Positions 46,740-56,600 of a DNA stretch of 64,000 nt are shown one piece after another (positions within the stretch are counted from its first letter, which is position 1; the number at the start of each line of letters is the position of its first letter). The position numbers and the translations under genes were made by a program. Where the stretch lies: the NCBI GenBank assembly GCA_963971535.1, contig OZ020592.1, forward strand, positions 125,785,672 through 125,849,671, read 5' to 3'. The stretch is from Notolepis coatsorum (lineage: Eukaryota > Chordata > Actinopteri > Aulopiformes > Paralepididae). The notes under the pieces are model-generated. The model was not told the DNA's origin, did no database searches, and saw nothing but the letters and a program-made list of their open reading frames with translations.

Positions 46740-47350
46740 TAAGTTCTGACTTTAAGTAAGCATTTAGTTACTTCAAGTTCAAGTGACTTTAGGGCTCCCT
46801 AGCCCTATTAGTCGCGAGTAAACGCCACTTCAAGTGGTTTCTTATGAACCCTCTCTTGTTCCTGATAGATTTTTTACCTCTTAGGCTGTCTGCTGCGCTT
46901 TGCAGACCTCTACGTCACTCATTGTTCCAGATCTCGAGCACTTAGGAGGAGTCTTGGTTGGAGAGGATTGCTTGCTGATAAGATCACACTTGAGTAAGGG
47001 TTTTAACTCAAATCTGTAATAAATTTTACTCCAGAGGCCCCTGACCGCAGTTATTTCAGTTCATATTCTTTCGGCTTTTGATACCTATTCAATTAGCATA
47101 AAGCCCAACTCACGAATGTTCTAAGCCCCAGAACCTCCAATCCGTTTTGACAGACCTATAAACCAGTGACTCGGCCGCCCAAGCACCACAGCGTCCTGTA
47201 TGCTGAAGCTTCCGAGTCCCCACAAATCTGATAGGCCCGTCGGATATAGAGACCCTGATGCTCGCTCTGTCCCCCCGCGTCAAGGTGCTAAGCTTGATGA
47301 GAGTTTGCAGAGTCTCAATTTTTATCCATAGGCGCTGGTGAGTGTACATC
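46740..47350 (-). other. Second leader/U5-like segment inside the retroelement
   Basis: Several blocks resemble the leader just inside the 5' LTR (51050-51280): GAGTAAACG, AATTTTACTCCAGAGGC and a following TTCGGC...TTAG-TATAAA order. Further on, CAGCGTCCTGT...GAAG resembles the LTR end near 51375. The similarity is patchy. It suggests a truncated second element copy captured between gag and the integrase fragment. Confidence 0.45.
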
Positions 47351-47450
47351 TCATGCAGCTGATATGGTTGGTACAGGTGCTAACCTACCAGATGGTAGCT
47401 GTCAGGAAATCCCCTTTGCGTGAAATAGATTACAAATTCTTTCGTCCTCT

Positions 47451-49886
47451 CTACTCTGGTTTAGAGAAAAGACGGACATCTTTACAGTATTTGTGTTGAG
47501 AAAGCATTTTGACTTGGTCATACAGCATGCATTCCGTCCGTAACTGGTCTCGGGACCATGCTGCGCATTTGGCTGCAAGACGGTTACCACCTGGTACACC
47601 GATGAATAGCTTTTCAAGCAGTAAGCCTGATCTTCGCCTAGGCGTTCCACGTATGACTGATTCTGCTGCAACAGTGAGAGACAAGCTCCCGTCTCGCACC
47701 TGTGGGATTAGTTTCTCCACCATATTTTCCCCTGGATCTTGACCGGGGATTCTTACTTCCATTTCCATCATTTGGGCCATTGAAGCCCCTTCGGGGACCT
47801 CCAGTCCTTTGAGGTGTCTCAAAATGCGAGCGGCCTCCGGGTCATCATAGAGAGGTGACCCATGGAAAATCTGAGCACACTTATGGATATAAGCAGCCTG
47901 GGTCTCCCCTCGAAGCATTTCTGGGGCCAGTTTTTTGAGCACTTGGGTTTTGCTTAACAATTCTTGTGCTTTGTTGCTTTCTCCATATTGGGTGCTGCCA
48001 CGCAGACTCCTGCCTGTATGTGAACTCTTTCCTCTCGGTCGGTAAATGTCTCCGGGAGATTGGGCTAGTATGGAGTGAGGGCTCACTTCCGGTCGGTGTT
48101 CCTCTGTGCTGTGTCTCAGGGCTCGGATTGTGCTTATGGACGGGGCCTCGTTCAACCAGTTTCTTTCTCTCCTGGCTATTTCAGCCATGGCCCTGTCTAG
48201 CTTGTACACCTGTTCACGTAGTATGTCATAGCCTGCATGTAAGTGTGCATGCTTGTATGGTTCTGTTACCCCAGGGTGAGACAACACTTTTTCTGCCACG
48301 GGTGACCGGGCTAAGGCCTGAGCCATTCCCCATCTCACGGGATATGCTGGCATAATATCCCCTGTTTCCTTTCCTTCCAAGTCTCCTTCACTCTCTTCGG
48401 AGACGTCCTCCAATCCTGAGCTCCAGGTCAAGCCCGAGGGTGACTGAAAGGTGGTGCCTTTCAGAGTAGGCCCCTTGCCTATAGGTCTCAGTTTGACCGG
48501 TTTCGCTCTCTTGTTTCGAGGTCTAGGAGGTTCGCCCCTCGGGTACCGAACTCTCTCCCTAGATCTTGATCGAGATGAAGACTTGGAGGATGCTCTGGAG
48601 CTTGACCTATCCCGGTCTCCCTCCATTCCTGAGTCCTGATTTAGGTCAGTATACTCCTGTTCGCTACTTGCTGGGTCGTCCCCTGAGTCCGGGGGACGGC
48701 CTAGAAGTCTATGGATACTCCTGGCCTGAGATCGCGCAGGTTCCGCCTTTTCAGGTTCGAACGGTACTGTCGGTCTCCTGGGTGTGGATGATCTCCCTCT
48801 CTCCGCTGCTCGGGAGGAGTTCTGGGAGTTGGACCTTTCTTTCCTGGGTACGGGTCCCGATCCCTTGGGGTTCGGAGGGGGAGTGAGAGGTACCAATGCA
48901 GGCTCATCGTCCTCGTCTTCCTCACCCTCCCCGGCTCTATCCACGGCCAGGGTTATTGACTCATGGTCCCTAGGTTCCATCATGAGACGGATCTCCGTGT
49001 GCCCTGCACTCCTTAGGCTTGAGATCGCGCTGATTACAGCTTTCCCCAACCATATGCCTCTTTGGCCATATCCTCGAGACCTGCCCCACATCAGGTTTAT
49101 GGCTAGTCGGTAGGGCATGTCCTTAGTACCGTGGCCAGCATAGATTTCCCTTTTCTGCAGTAGTTCCTTTATACGGGACACCAGTCTGTCCCAGTTTATG
49201 TGTGAGGACTCTATCTCCTTGTATTGGTCTTGACTTAGTGTCACATGGACAATTTTCTCCGCGTGAAACACCTCATAATCACACTCTGTGATTACTGCCT
49301 TGCCTGGTTTCAGGGGCTTTTTGGTCCTTTTTTCCATTACCTGTTTCCTCAGGTTTCGGTAGTAAGAGCCTCCTGCCGTTACCATGCTTGTTTCCCATCT
49401 ACCATAGTTCGTCAATGACGGTCCAGTGAAGGTGAGGATTGACCATGGTGTATCAGAGTTATCGGTCCAGACTGGGTGGTTAGTGACTGTTATGTTTGGT
49501 GATTGTCTGTGAGACCTTGTAGATGTCACTCTCACCCCTGAGTGTTCACCACAGGGAGATATATAGGTTGCTCTCGCTTGCCTCACTTCCTCGTGACCAC
49601 GTGGTCCTGGGCTTATGCACTGCAGGGAGTGATCTCGCTCCTGCAGCTCCTTCAGCTCCTCCTCAAACTCCTCCTTCTCCAGACGAGACTGCAGCAGCTC
49701 CTGTTTGGTGCTTCGCAGTTCGTCTCTGGTGGTGTGGAACTGCTCCATCCAGTGGGCACTCTCGTCCCTGCAGTCCTCTAGCTGCTGCTGCAGGGAGCGC
49801 ACCGAGGTGTTCACACGCTGCCGCTCTGCCTCGATACCTGCCTGAGACTGGGACACCTGCTCCATGCTGCTCCTCAGCCTCTCCAT
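47451..49886 (-). CDS. Gag-like ORF with N-terminal cingulin-like coiled coil
   Basis: An 811-codon ORF on the element's sense strand. Residues 1-84 form a heptad-rich, uninterrupted coiled coil matching cingulin (for example DELRSTKQELLQSRLEKEEF). Residues 85-320 are globular with no family I recognise. 320-328 is an acidic run. 350-470 is rich in Ser, Arg and Pro with an SR stretch at 428-446 and a basic patch to 468. 520-811 is mostly helical and could be capsid-like. No CCHC zinc knuckle, protease DTG or reverse-transcriptase motif is present. Position after the primer site and the paralogous hinge at 46140-46310 support a Gag role. The start is the first ATG in frame; the natural Gag start may be further inside, and the cingulin frame is broken upstream at about 49917. 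Assigning it to a known gag family needs a profile search. Confidence 0.6.
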   Translation of the reverse strand: MERLRSSMEQVSQSQAGIEAERQRVNTSVRSLQQQLEDCRDESAHWMEQFHTTRDELRSTKQELLQSRLEKEEFEEELKELQERDHSLQCISPGPRGHEEVRQARATYISPCGEHSGVRVTSTRSHRQSPNITVTNHPVWTDNSDTPWSILTFTGPSLTNYGRWETSMVTAGGSYYRNLRKQVMEKRTKKPLKPGKAVITECDYEVFHAEKIVHVTLSQDQYKEIESSHINWDRLVSRIKELLQKREIYAGHGTKDMPYRLAINLMWGRSRGYGQRGIWLGKAVISAISSLRSAGHTEIRLMMEPRDHESITLAVDRAGEGEEDEDDEPALVPLTPPPNPKGSGPVPRKERSNSQNSSRAAERGRSSTPRRPTVPFEPEKAEPARSQARSIHRLLGRPPDSGDDPASSEQEYTDLNQDSGMEGDRDRSSSRASSKSSSRSRSRERVRYPRGEPPRPRNKRAKPVKLRPIGKGPTLKGTTFQSPSGLTWSSGLEDVSEESEGDLEGKETGDIMPAYPVRWGMAQALARSPVAEKVLSHPGVTEPYKHAHLHAGYDILREQVYKLDRAMAEIARRERNWLNEAPSISTIRALRHSTEEHRPEVSPHSILAQSPGDIYRPRGKSSHTGRSLRGSTQYGESNKAQELLSKTQVLKKLAPEMLRGETQAAYIHKCAQIFHGSPLYDDPEAARILRHLKGLEVPEGASMAQMMEMEVRIPGQDPGENMVEKLIPQVRDGSLSLTVAAESVIRGTPRRRSGLLLEKLFIGVPGGNRLAAKCAAWSRDQLRTECMLYDQVKMLSQHKYCKDVRLFSKPE

Positions 49887-50010
49887 GTCGGTGCTGTACT
49901 GCTCCCTGAGGGTCTCGGATCTCCCGGTCGTGCGTGGCCACCTCGTCCTTCAGCGCCCCCTTCAGGGCCGTGAGCTCCCGCTCCCGCTGCCTCAGCGTCT
50001 CCTGGGGCTG
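49635..50010 (-). pseudogene. Captured cingulin-like coiled-coil segment
   Basis: On the - strand the translation contains TLRQRERELTALKGALK, then EVATHDREI, then (after a one-base frame change near 49916-49918) LREQYSTDMERLRSSMEQ and onward to about 49635. From memory RERELTALKGALKEEV and [20 protein letters not shown] are characteristic of vertebrate cingulin (CGN) and paracingulin (CGNL1), tight-junction plaque proteins with a myosin-like rod. About 125 residues are present without introns. The downstream part is in frame with the Gag-like ORF. CGN fits better than CGNL1 for the KQELLQ-x-RLEKEEF block. This looks like host-gene transduction by the retroelement, or a template switch during reverse transcription. 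Confidence 0.7.
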
Positions 50011-50130
50011 GAGGTTGTCATCCAGTTAGCATTCAGTTCACTCCTGGCTTGTCAGCCCATGTTCCAGTAAACACGCCGTTTCAGCTAGCGTCACGTGGCC
50101 TCGGGCTAGGTAGCCATCCAGGGAACATTC

Positions 50131-50975
50131 AGTGAACGGTCGTCTTGGCTGCGTGTCACGTAGTCTCCCCTGCTCACAAACAGTATCTTTGGGCTAGGGG
50201 AGCCATCGCCTTTCTGTGAACGGTCGTTTTGACTTCGCTTCACATCCAGTCTCCCCTCCTTACAAACGGTGTCTTTGGGCTAGGGAGCCCTCGCCTTTCT
50301 GTGAACGGCCGTTTTGGCTTCGCTTCACATCCAGTCTCCCCTCCTTACAAACAGTGTCTTTGGGCTAGGGAGCCCTCGCCTTTCTGTGAACGGCCGTTTT
50401 GGCTTCGCTTCACATCCAGTCTCCCCTCCTTACAAACAGTGTCTTTGGGCTAGGGAGCCCTCGCCTTTCTGTGAACGGCCGTTTTGGCTTCGCTTCACAT
50501 CCAGTCTCCCCTCCTTACAAACAGTGTCTTTGGGCTAGGGAGCCCTCGCCTTTCTGTGAACGGCCGTTTTGGCTTCGCTTCACATCCAGTCTCCCCTCCT
50601 TACAAACAGTGTCTTTGGGCTAGGGAGCCCTCGCCTTTCTGTGAACGGCCGTTTTGGCTTCGCTTCACATCCAGTCTCCCCTCCTTACAAACAGTGTCTT
50701 TGGGCTAGGGAGCCCTCGCCTTTCTGTGAACGGCCGTTTTGGCTTCGCTTCACATCCAGTCTCCCCTCCTTACAAACAGTGTCTTTGGGCTAGGGAGCCC
50801 TCGCCTTTCTGTGAACGGCCGTTTTGGCTTCGCTTCACATCCAGTCTCCCCTCCTTACAAACAGTGTCTTTGGGCTAGGGAGCCCTCGCCTTTCTGTGAA
50901 CGGCCGTTTTGGCTTCGCTTCACATCCAGTCTCCCCTCCTTACAAACAGTGTCTTTGGGCTAGGGAGCCCTCGCC
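50131..50975. repeat. 85-bp tandem array in the retroelement leader
   Basis: About ten units of 85 bp, including GTGAACGGCCGTTTTGGCTT and CTTTGGGCTAGGGAGCCCTC. The first unit (sense-distal) is diverged; the inner seven or eight appear identical by eye. Because 85 is not a multiple of three, the open frame rotates and the repeated 74-codon + frames are artefacts. Confidence 0.95.
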
Positions 50976-51283
50976 TTGGGTAGGGCCAGTTTGCTTCCTG
51001 TGGGCAAAGCACGAAATTATGCTGCACTTGTAACTCCCCCCAGAGCTCTATAAACATTATGTTACCCTTTAGTTGTGAGTAAACGTTGCTTTAATCACCA
51101 AGATAGAGCTTTCTATTCATTTGTGATATCCCCGAGTAGAGCCTTCCACTCGAGTCGCCAGTAGAGCTTTCTACTTTAATTTTAGCCAAATCTGTGATTT
51201 AATTTTACTCCAGAGGCTTTTGACAGTAGTCCTGTCTTCTTCGGCCGTTTAGCACCTATTTTGGTTAGTATAAATGCACATCG
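50976..51283 (-). other. Retroelement leader between primer site and repeats
   Basis: No ORF recognised. Contains three degenerate copies of GTAGAGC(T/C)TTCTACT-like palindromic sequence at about 51100-51175, which could form RNA hairpins. Confidence 0.45.
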
Positions 51284-51295
51284 CCAGGGACGCCA
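51284..51295 (-). promoter_or_regulatory. Primer binding site, tRNA-Asn type
   Basis: Immediately inside the 5' LTR, in sense, the sequence is TGGCGTCCCTGG. These 12 bases are complementary to the 3' end of vertebrate tRNA-Asn (CCAGGGACG plus the added CCA). The match ends after 12 bases. It fixes the LTR boundary and the element's orientation. Confidence 0.75.
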
Positions 51296-53606
51296 TGTTG
51301 AATGCCCACGCTCGCTCTTAGGTCAGATCGATAACTTCATAACTCATTGGTCTGCCTATCTACACCTCAAACAGCGTCCTGTGAAGTGGTTGACACGCAG
51401 AACCAACCGAGTCTACAAAATGTTGTTGTTACCACTGACCGACAAGAGACAGCGAATGCACCGTTCCGACCCCCGTCAGTCATCGACCTTAGGTCGAGTG
51501 ATTGAAGTTGCGGAATCTTTTATTTTATTTGCACTGGGACGGGCTCTCTTTATTCAGAGGAGGTCCATTTCCCTAATCCGTTACACGTATTATCACTATA
51601 TGGCATTACTTGATAAAACCAGGTTTATCAGAATCCACCTTTAGTCCTTAATGCATAATCATAAGTCTCCTTTTACTCCGTAGGGATAAAGCCTATAGTT
51701 ATAGTTATATCCCCATTATAGCTAGGGATAAAGCCACTTACACATATTATCACTATATGGCTTTACTTGATAAAACCAGGTTTATCAGATTCCACCTTTA
51801 GTCCTTAATGCATAATCATAAGTCTCCTTTTACTCCGTAGGGATAAAGCCTATTATTCTATTTTACATCATTAATCAAAAAATGCATGGGGTGAAGTTAC
51901 AATGCAAAACACATTTCATGCTTACCCGGTCGTCTGGTCAGAAGAAAGGATACAAATCATATTTATAAAGAGGTAATTTTAATTAGAAAAAGCTAGTTAC
52001 AAAAAGATACTGAAGTGGAAAGCACCCAATTCAGTTTAAAATATGCACAGAACAAAACATCTCATCTCTGCACGGCTTGTGCCCCGTGTCTGGCAGCATT
52101 CTTCTCATCTCTCAAAAAAGTCTGTAGGCACCATTCTTCTTCTCTCTCCAGCTCCGTGTAAAATTCTCACTCTTGAAAGGGCAACCGTCCCTTTTATATC
52201 CATCTTACAATCTTTCCGATTGGTCTACACACAGTGATGTCAAATGGTCGTCATTTCTGTTTAGCAAACCAGAGTACAATACGTAATTCGTATGAGCTCC
52301 TCCTTCTTGATACTAACGTTACTTCTCGTTACCTAGTGGTTTTTAAGTAACAGAAAGTCCCTTATCCCTTCAGAACAGACAACTGCTTTGTCTGTGGGGA
52401 TCACGTGACATGGTACTGGGCACGAAGCCATCCCTAGGATTTCTTATCAAGCTTCCTAAAAGATCTCCTCCAGAAAGCAGTTTTTACCCATCATTCTTTT
52501 AGTATTATTCTCTAATGACAGTTAATTCCTATTAATTATAAGCATGCCATTTATGAACTTTTACTGTACACATTAAACATTTAATTGTTATATAGTTTCT
52601 TTTTTAAGATCTCCCTCTATAGATTGAGGACTCCCTGTTTTTCAACCAGCAACCCTTCCTCCCCTTCCTGTCTGAAAGGGTTAACATCTTACAGCTCTCT
52701 TATCTCCTTCGCTGGGGCCCACATTCCGCAGGTTTCCTCCCTTTTGCCTGTGAAGCACTGTGGAGAACAGACCTCTCTTTATGGAGATATTAAAGGTTCA
52801 GTTCCATTTTTTTATAAGTAGAGCCATCATAGAGCTATTTTTCCAGAGTTCAGTTTAAAGATTTATACTGGTCACACAGGAACGACTCAGGATGTCATTG
52901 TCCAAAAGTGTCGCTTGTTTTGTGACACTTCACAATAACACTACAGAGTGTGTACTGTATATAACACTACAGAGTGTATACTGTATATAACACTACATAG
53001 TGTGTACTGTATATAACACTACAGAGTGTGTACTGTATATAACACTACAGAGTGTGTACTGTATATAACACTACAGAGTGTGTACTGTATATAACACTAC
53101 AGAGTGTATACTGTATACTGTATATAACACTACAGAGTGTGTACTGTATATAACACTACAGAGTGTATACTGTATATAACACTACAGAGTGTGTACTGTA
53201 TAACTACAGAGTGTATACTGTATATAACACTACAGAGTGTATACTGTATATAACACTACAGAGTGTGTACTGTATATAACACTACACTCTGTTCTATGGA
53301 GACATTTAAAGGCTAAGTTCCATTTTTTATAAGTAGAGCCATCATAGAGCTATCTTTCCAGAGTTTAGTTTAAAGATTTATACTGGTCATATAGGAACGA
53401 CTCAGGATGTCATTGTCCAAAAGTGTCACTTGTTCTGTGGCACTTCACACCCACTCTGCCATCCTGTGAGATCATTGTCCATCATCAATTGAATAATTGA
53501 ATAATGAAGCATATGATTACATGTGAAAAATAGGTATATACGGCTATATTGGAACGACTCAGGATGTCATTGTCAAAAAGTGTCACTTGTTCTGTGGCAC
53601 TTCACA
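51296..53606 (-). repeat. 5' LTR (right copy) of the composite retroelement
   Basis: 2,311 bp, TG...CA. It has TATAAAAG on the - strand at 52191-52198, the U3 26-bp array at 52932-53286, and AATAAA on - at 51519-51529. It shares near-identity with the left LTR over the U3 portion (about 52640-53606), good similarity at 51590-52100 and low similarity at 51296-51590. Confidence 0.85.
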
Positions 53607-56600
53607 GGTTAACATAATAAAGGTGTTAGGGTTAACATAATAAAGGTGTTAGGGTTAACATAATAAAGGTGTTAGGGTTAACATAATAAAGGTGTTAGGG
53701 TTAACATAACAGAGGTGTTAGGGTTAACATAATAAAGGTGTTAGGGTTAACATAATAAAGGTGTTAGGGTTAACATAATAAAGGTGTTAGGGTTAACATA
53801 ACAGAGGTGTTAGGGTTAACATAATAAAGGTGTTAGGGTTAACATAACAGAGGTGTTAGGGTTAACATAATAAAGGTGTTAGGGTTAACATAACAGAGGT
53901 GTTAGGGTTAACATAATAAAGGTGTTAGGGTTAACATAACAGAGGTGTTAGGGTTAACATAATAAAGGTGTTAGGGTTAACATAATAAAGGTGTTAGGGT
54001 TAACATAATAAAGGTGTTAGGGTTAACATAATAAAGGTGTTAGGGTTAACATAATAAAGGTGTTAGGGTTAAAATAATAAAGGTGTTAGGGTTAACATAA
54101 TAAAGGTGTTAGGGTTAACATAACAGAGGTGTTAGGGTTAACATAATAAAGGTGTTAGGGTTAACATAATAAAGGTGTTAGGGTTAACATAATAAAGGTG
54201 TTAGGGTTAACATAATAAAGGTGTTAGGGTTAACATAATAAAGGTGTTAGGGTTAACATAATAAAGGTGTTAGGGTTAACATAATAAAGGTGTTAGGGTT
54301 AACATAATAAAGGTGTTAGGGTTAACATAATAAAGGTGTTAGGGTTAACATAATAAAGGTGTTAGGGTTAACATAACAAAGGTGTTAGGGTTAACATAAT
54401 AAAGGTGTTAGGGTTAACATAATAAAGGTGTTAGGGTTAACATAACAGAGGTGTTAGGGTTAACATAATAAAGGTGTTAGGGTTAACATAACAGAGGTGT
54501 TAGGGTTAACATAATAAAGGTGTTAGGGTTAACATAATAAAGGTGTTAGGGTTAACATAATAAAGGTGTTAGGGTTAACATAATAAAGGTGTTAGGGTTA
54601 ACATAATAAAGGTGTTAGGGTTAACATAACAGAGGTGTTAGGGTTAACATAATAAAGGTGTTAGGGTTAACATAATAAAGGTGTTAGGGTTAACATAACA
54701 GAGGTGTTAGGGTTAACATAATAAAGGTGTTAGGGTTAACATAATAAAGGTGTTAGGGTTAACATAATAAAGGTGTTAGGGTTAACATAATAAAGGTGTT
54801 AGGGTTAACATAATAAAGGTGTTAGGGTTAACATAACAGAGGTGTTAGGGTTAACATAATAAAGGTGTTAGGGTTAACATAATAAAGGCGTTAGGGTTAA
54901 CATAATAAAGGTGTTAGGGTTAACATAATAAAGGTGTTAGGGTTAACATAACAAAGGTGTTAGGGTTAACATAATAAAGGTTAACATAATAAAGGTGTTA
55001 GGGTTAACATAATAAAGGTGTTAGGGTTAACATAATAAAGGTGTTAGGGTTAACATAATAAAGGTGTTAGGGTTAACATAACAGAGGTGTTAGGGTTAAC
55101 ATAACAGAGGTTTTAGGGTTAACATAACAAAGGTGTTAGGGTTAATATAACAAAGGTGTTAGGGTTAACATAATAAAGGTGTTAGGGTTAACATAATAAA
55201 GGTGTTAGGGTTAACATAACAGAGGTGTTAGGGTTAACATAACAGAGGTTTTAGGGTTAACATAACAAAGGTGTTAGGGTTAACATAATAAAGGTGTTAG
55301 GGTTAACATAATAAAGGTGTTAGGGTTAACATAATAAAGGTGTTAGGGTTAACATAACAGAGGTGTTAGGGTTAACATAATAAAGGTGTTAGGGTTAACA
55401 TAATAAAGGTGTTAGGGTTAACATAACAGAGGTGTTAGGGTTAACATAATAAAGGTGTTAGGGTTAACATAATAAAGGTGTTAGGGTTAACATAATAAAG
55501 GTGTTAGGGTTAACATAATAAAGGTGTTAGGGTTAACATAATAAAGGTGTTAGGGTTAACATAACAGAGGTGTTAGGGTTAACATAATAAAGGTGTTAGG
55601 GTTAACATAATAAAGGCGTTAGGGTTAACATAATAAAGGTGTTAGGGTTAACATAATAAAGGTGTTAGGGTTAACATAATAAAGGTGTTAGGGTTAACAT
55701 AACAAAGGTGTTAGGGTTAACATAACAGAGGTGTTAGGGTTAACATAATAAAGGTGTTAGGGTTAACATAACAGAGGCGTTAGGGTTAACATAATAAAGG
55801 TGTTAGGGTTAACATAATAAAGGTGTTAGGGTTAACATAATAAAGGTGTTAGGGTTAACATAATAAAGGTGTTGGGGTTATCATAATAAAGGTGTTAGGG
55901 TTAACATAATAAAGGCGTTAGGGTTAACATAATAAAGGTGTTAGGGTTAACATAATAAAGGCGTTAGGGTTAACATAATAAAGGTGTTAGGGTTAACATA
56001 ATAAAGGTGTTAGGGTTAACATAATAAAGGTGTTAGGGTTAACATAACAGAGGTGTTAGGGTTAACATAATAAAGGTGTTAGGGTTAACATAATAAAGGT
56101 GTTAGGGTTAACATAATAAAGGTGTTAGGGTTAACATAATAAAGGTGTTGGGGTTAACATAATAAAGGTGTTAGGGTTAACATAATAAAGGCGTTAGGGT
56201 TAACATAATAAAGGTGTTAGGGTTAACATAATAAAGGTGTTAGGGTTAACATAATAAAGGTGTTAGGGTTAACATAACAGAGGTGTTAGGGTTAACATAA
56301 TAAAGGTGTTAGGGTTAACATAATAAAGGTGTTAGGGTTAACATAATAAAGGTGTTAGGGTTAACATAACAGAGGTGTTAGGGTTAACATAACAGAGGTG
56401 TTAGGGTTAACATAATAAAGGTGTTAGGGTTAACATAATAAAGGTGTTAGGGTTAACATAATAAAGGTGTTAGGGTTAACATAACAGAGGTGTTAGGGTT
56501 AACATAATAAAGGTGTTAGGGTTAACATAATAAAGGTGTTAGGGTTAACATAATAAAGGTGTTAGGGTTAACATAATAAAGGTTAACATAATAAAGGTGT

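Larger units (their letters stand above)
43312..53606 (-). mobile_element. Composite LTR retroelement inserted in the 23-bp satellite
   Basis: The 10,295-bp element has LTRs at 43312-45522 and 51296-53606, with TG...CA ends. The flanking GGTTA (43307-43311 and 53607-53611) rebuilds one satellite unit exactly when the element is removed. Sense is the - strand, so the 5' LTR is at the right. Order in sense: 5' LTR, tRNA-Asn-type primer site, leader with 85-bp repeats, cingulin-like plus Gag-like ORF, U5/leader-like segment, 26-bp repeats, integrase zinc finger, second gag fragment, weak polypurine tract, 3' LTR. Protease, reverse transcriptase, RNase H, integrase core and env are absent, so it depends on other elements. 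Confidence 0.85.

Noticed and set aside
50229-51033. Eight nearly identical 74-codon + strand ORFs at 85-bp spacing
   Set aside because: A consequence of the 85-bp tandem repeat on the antisense strand of the retroelement leader; no independent coding evidence.
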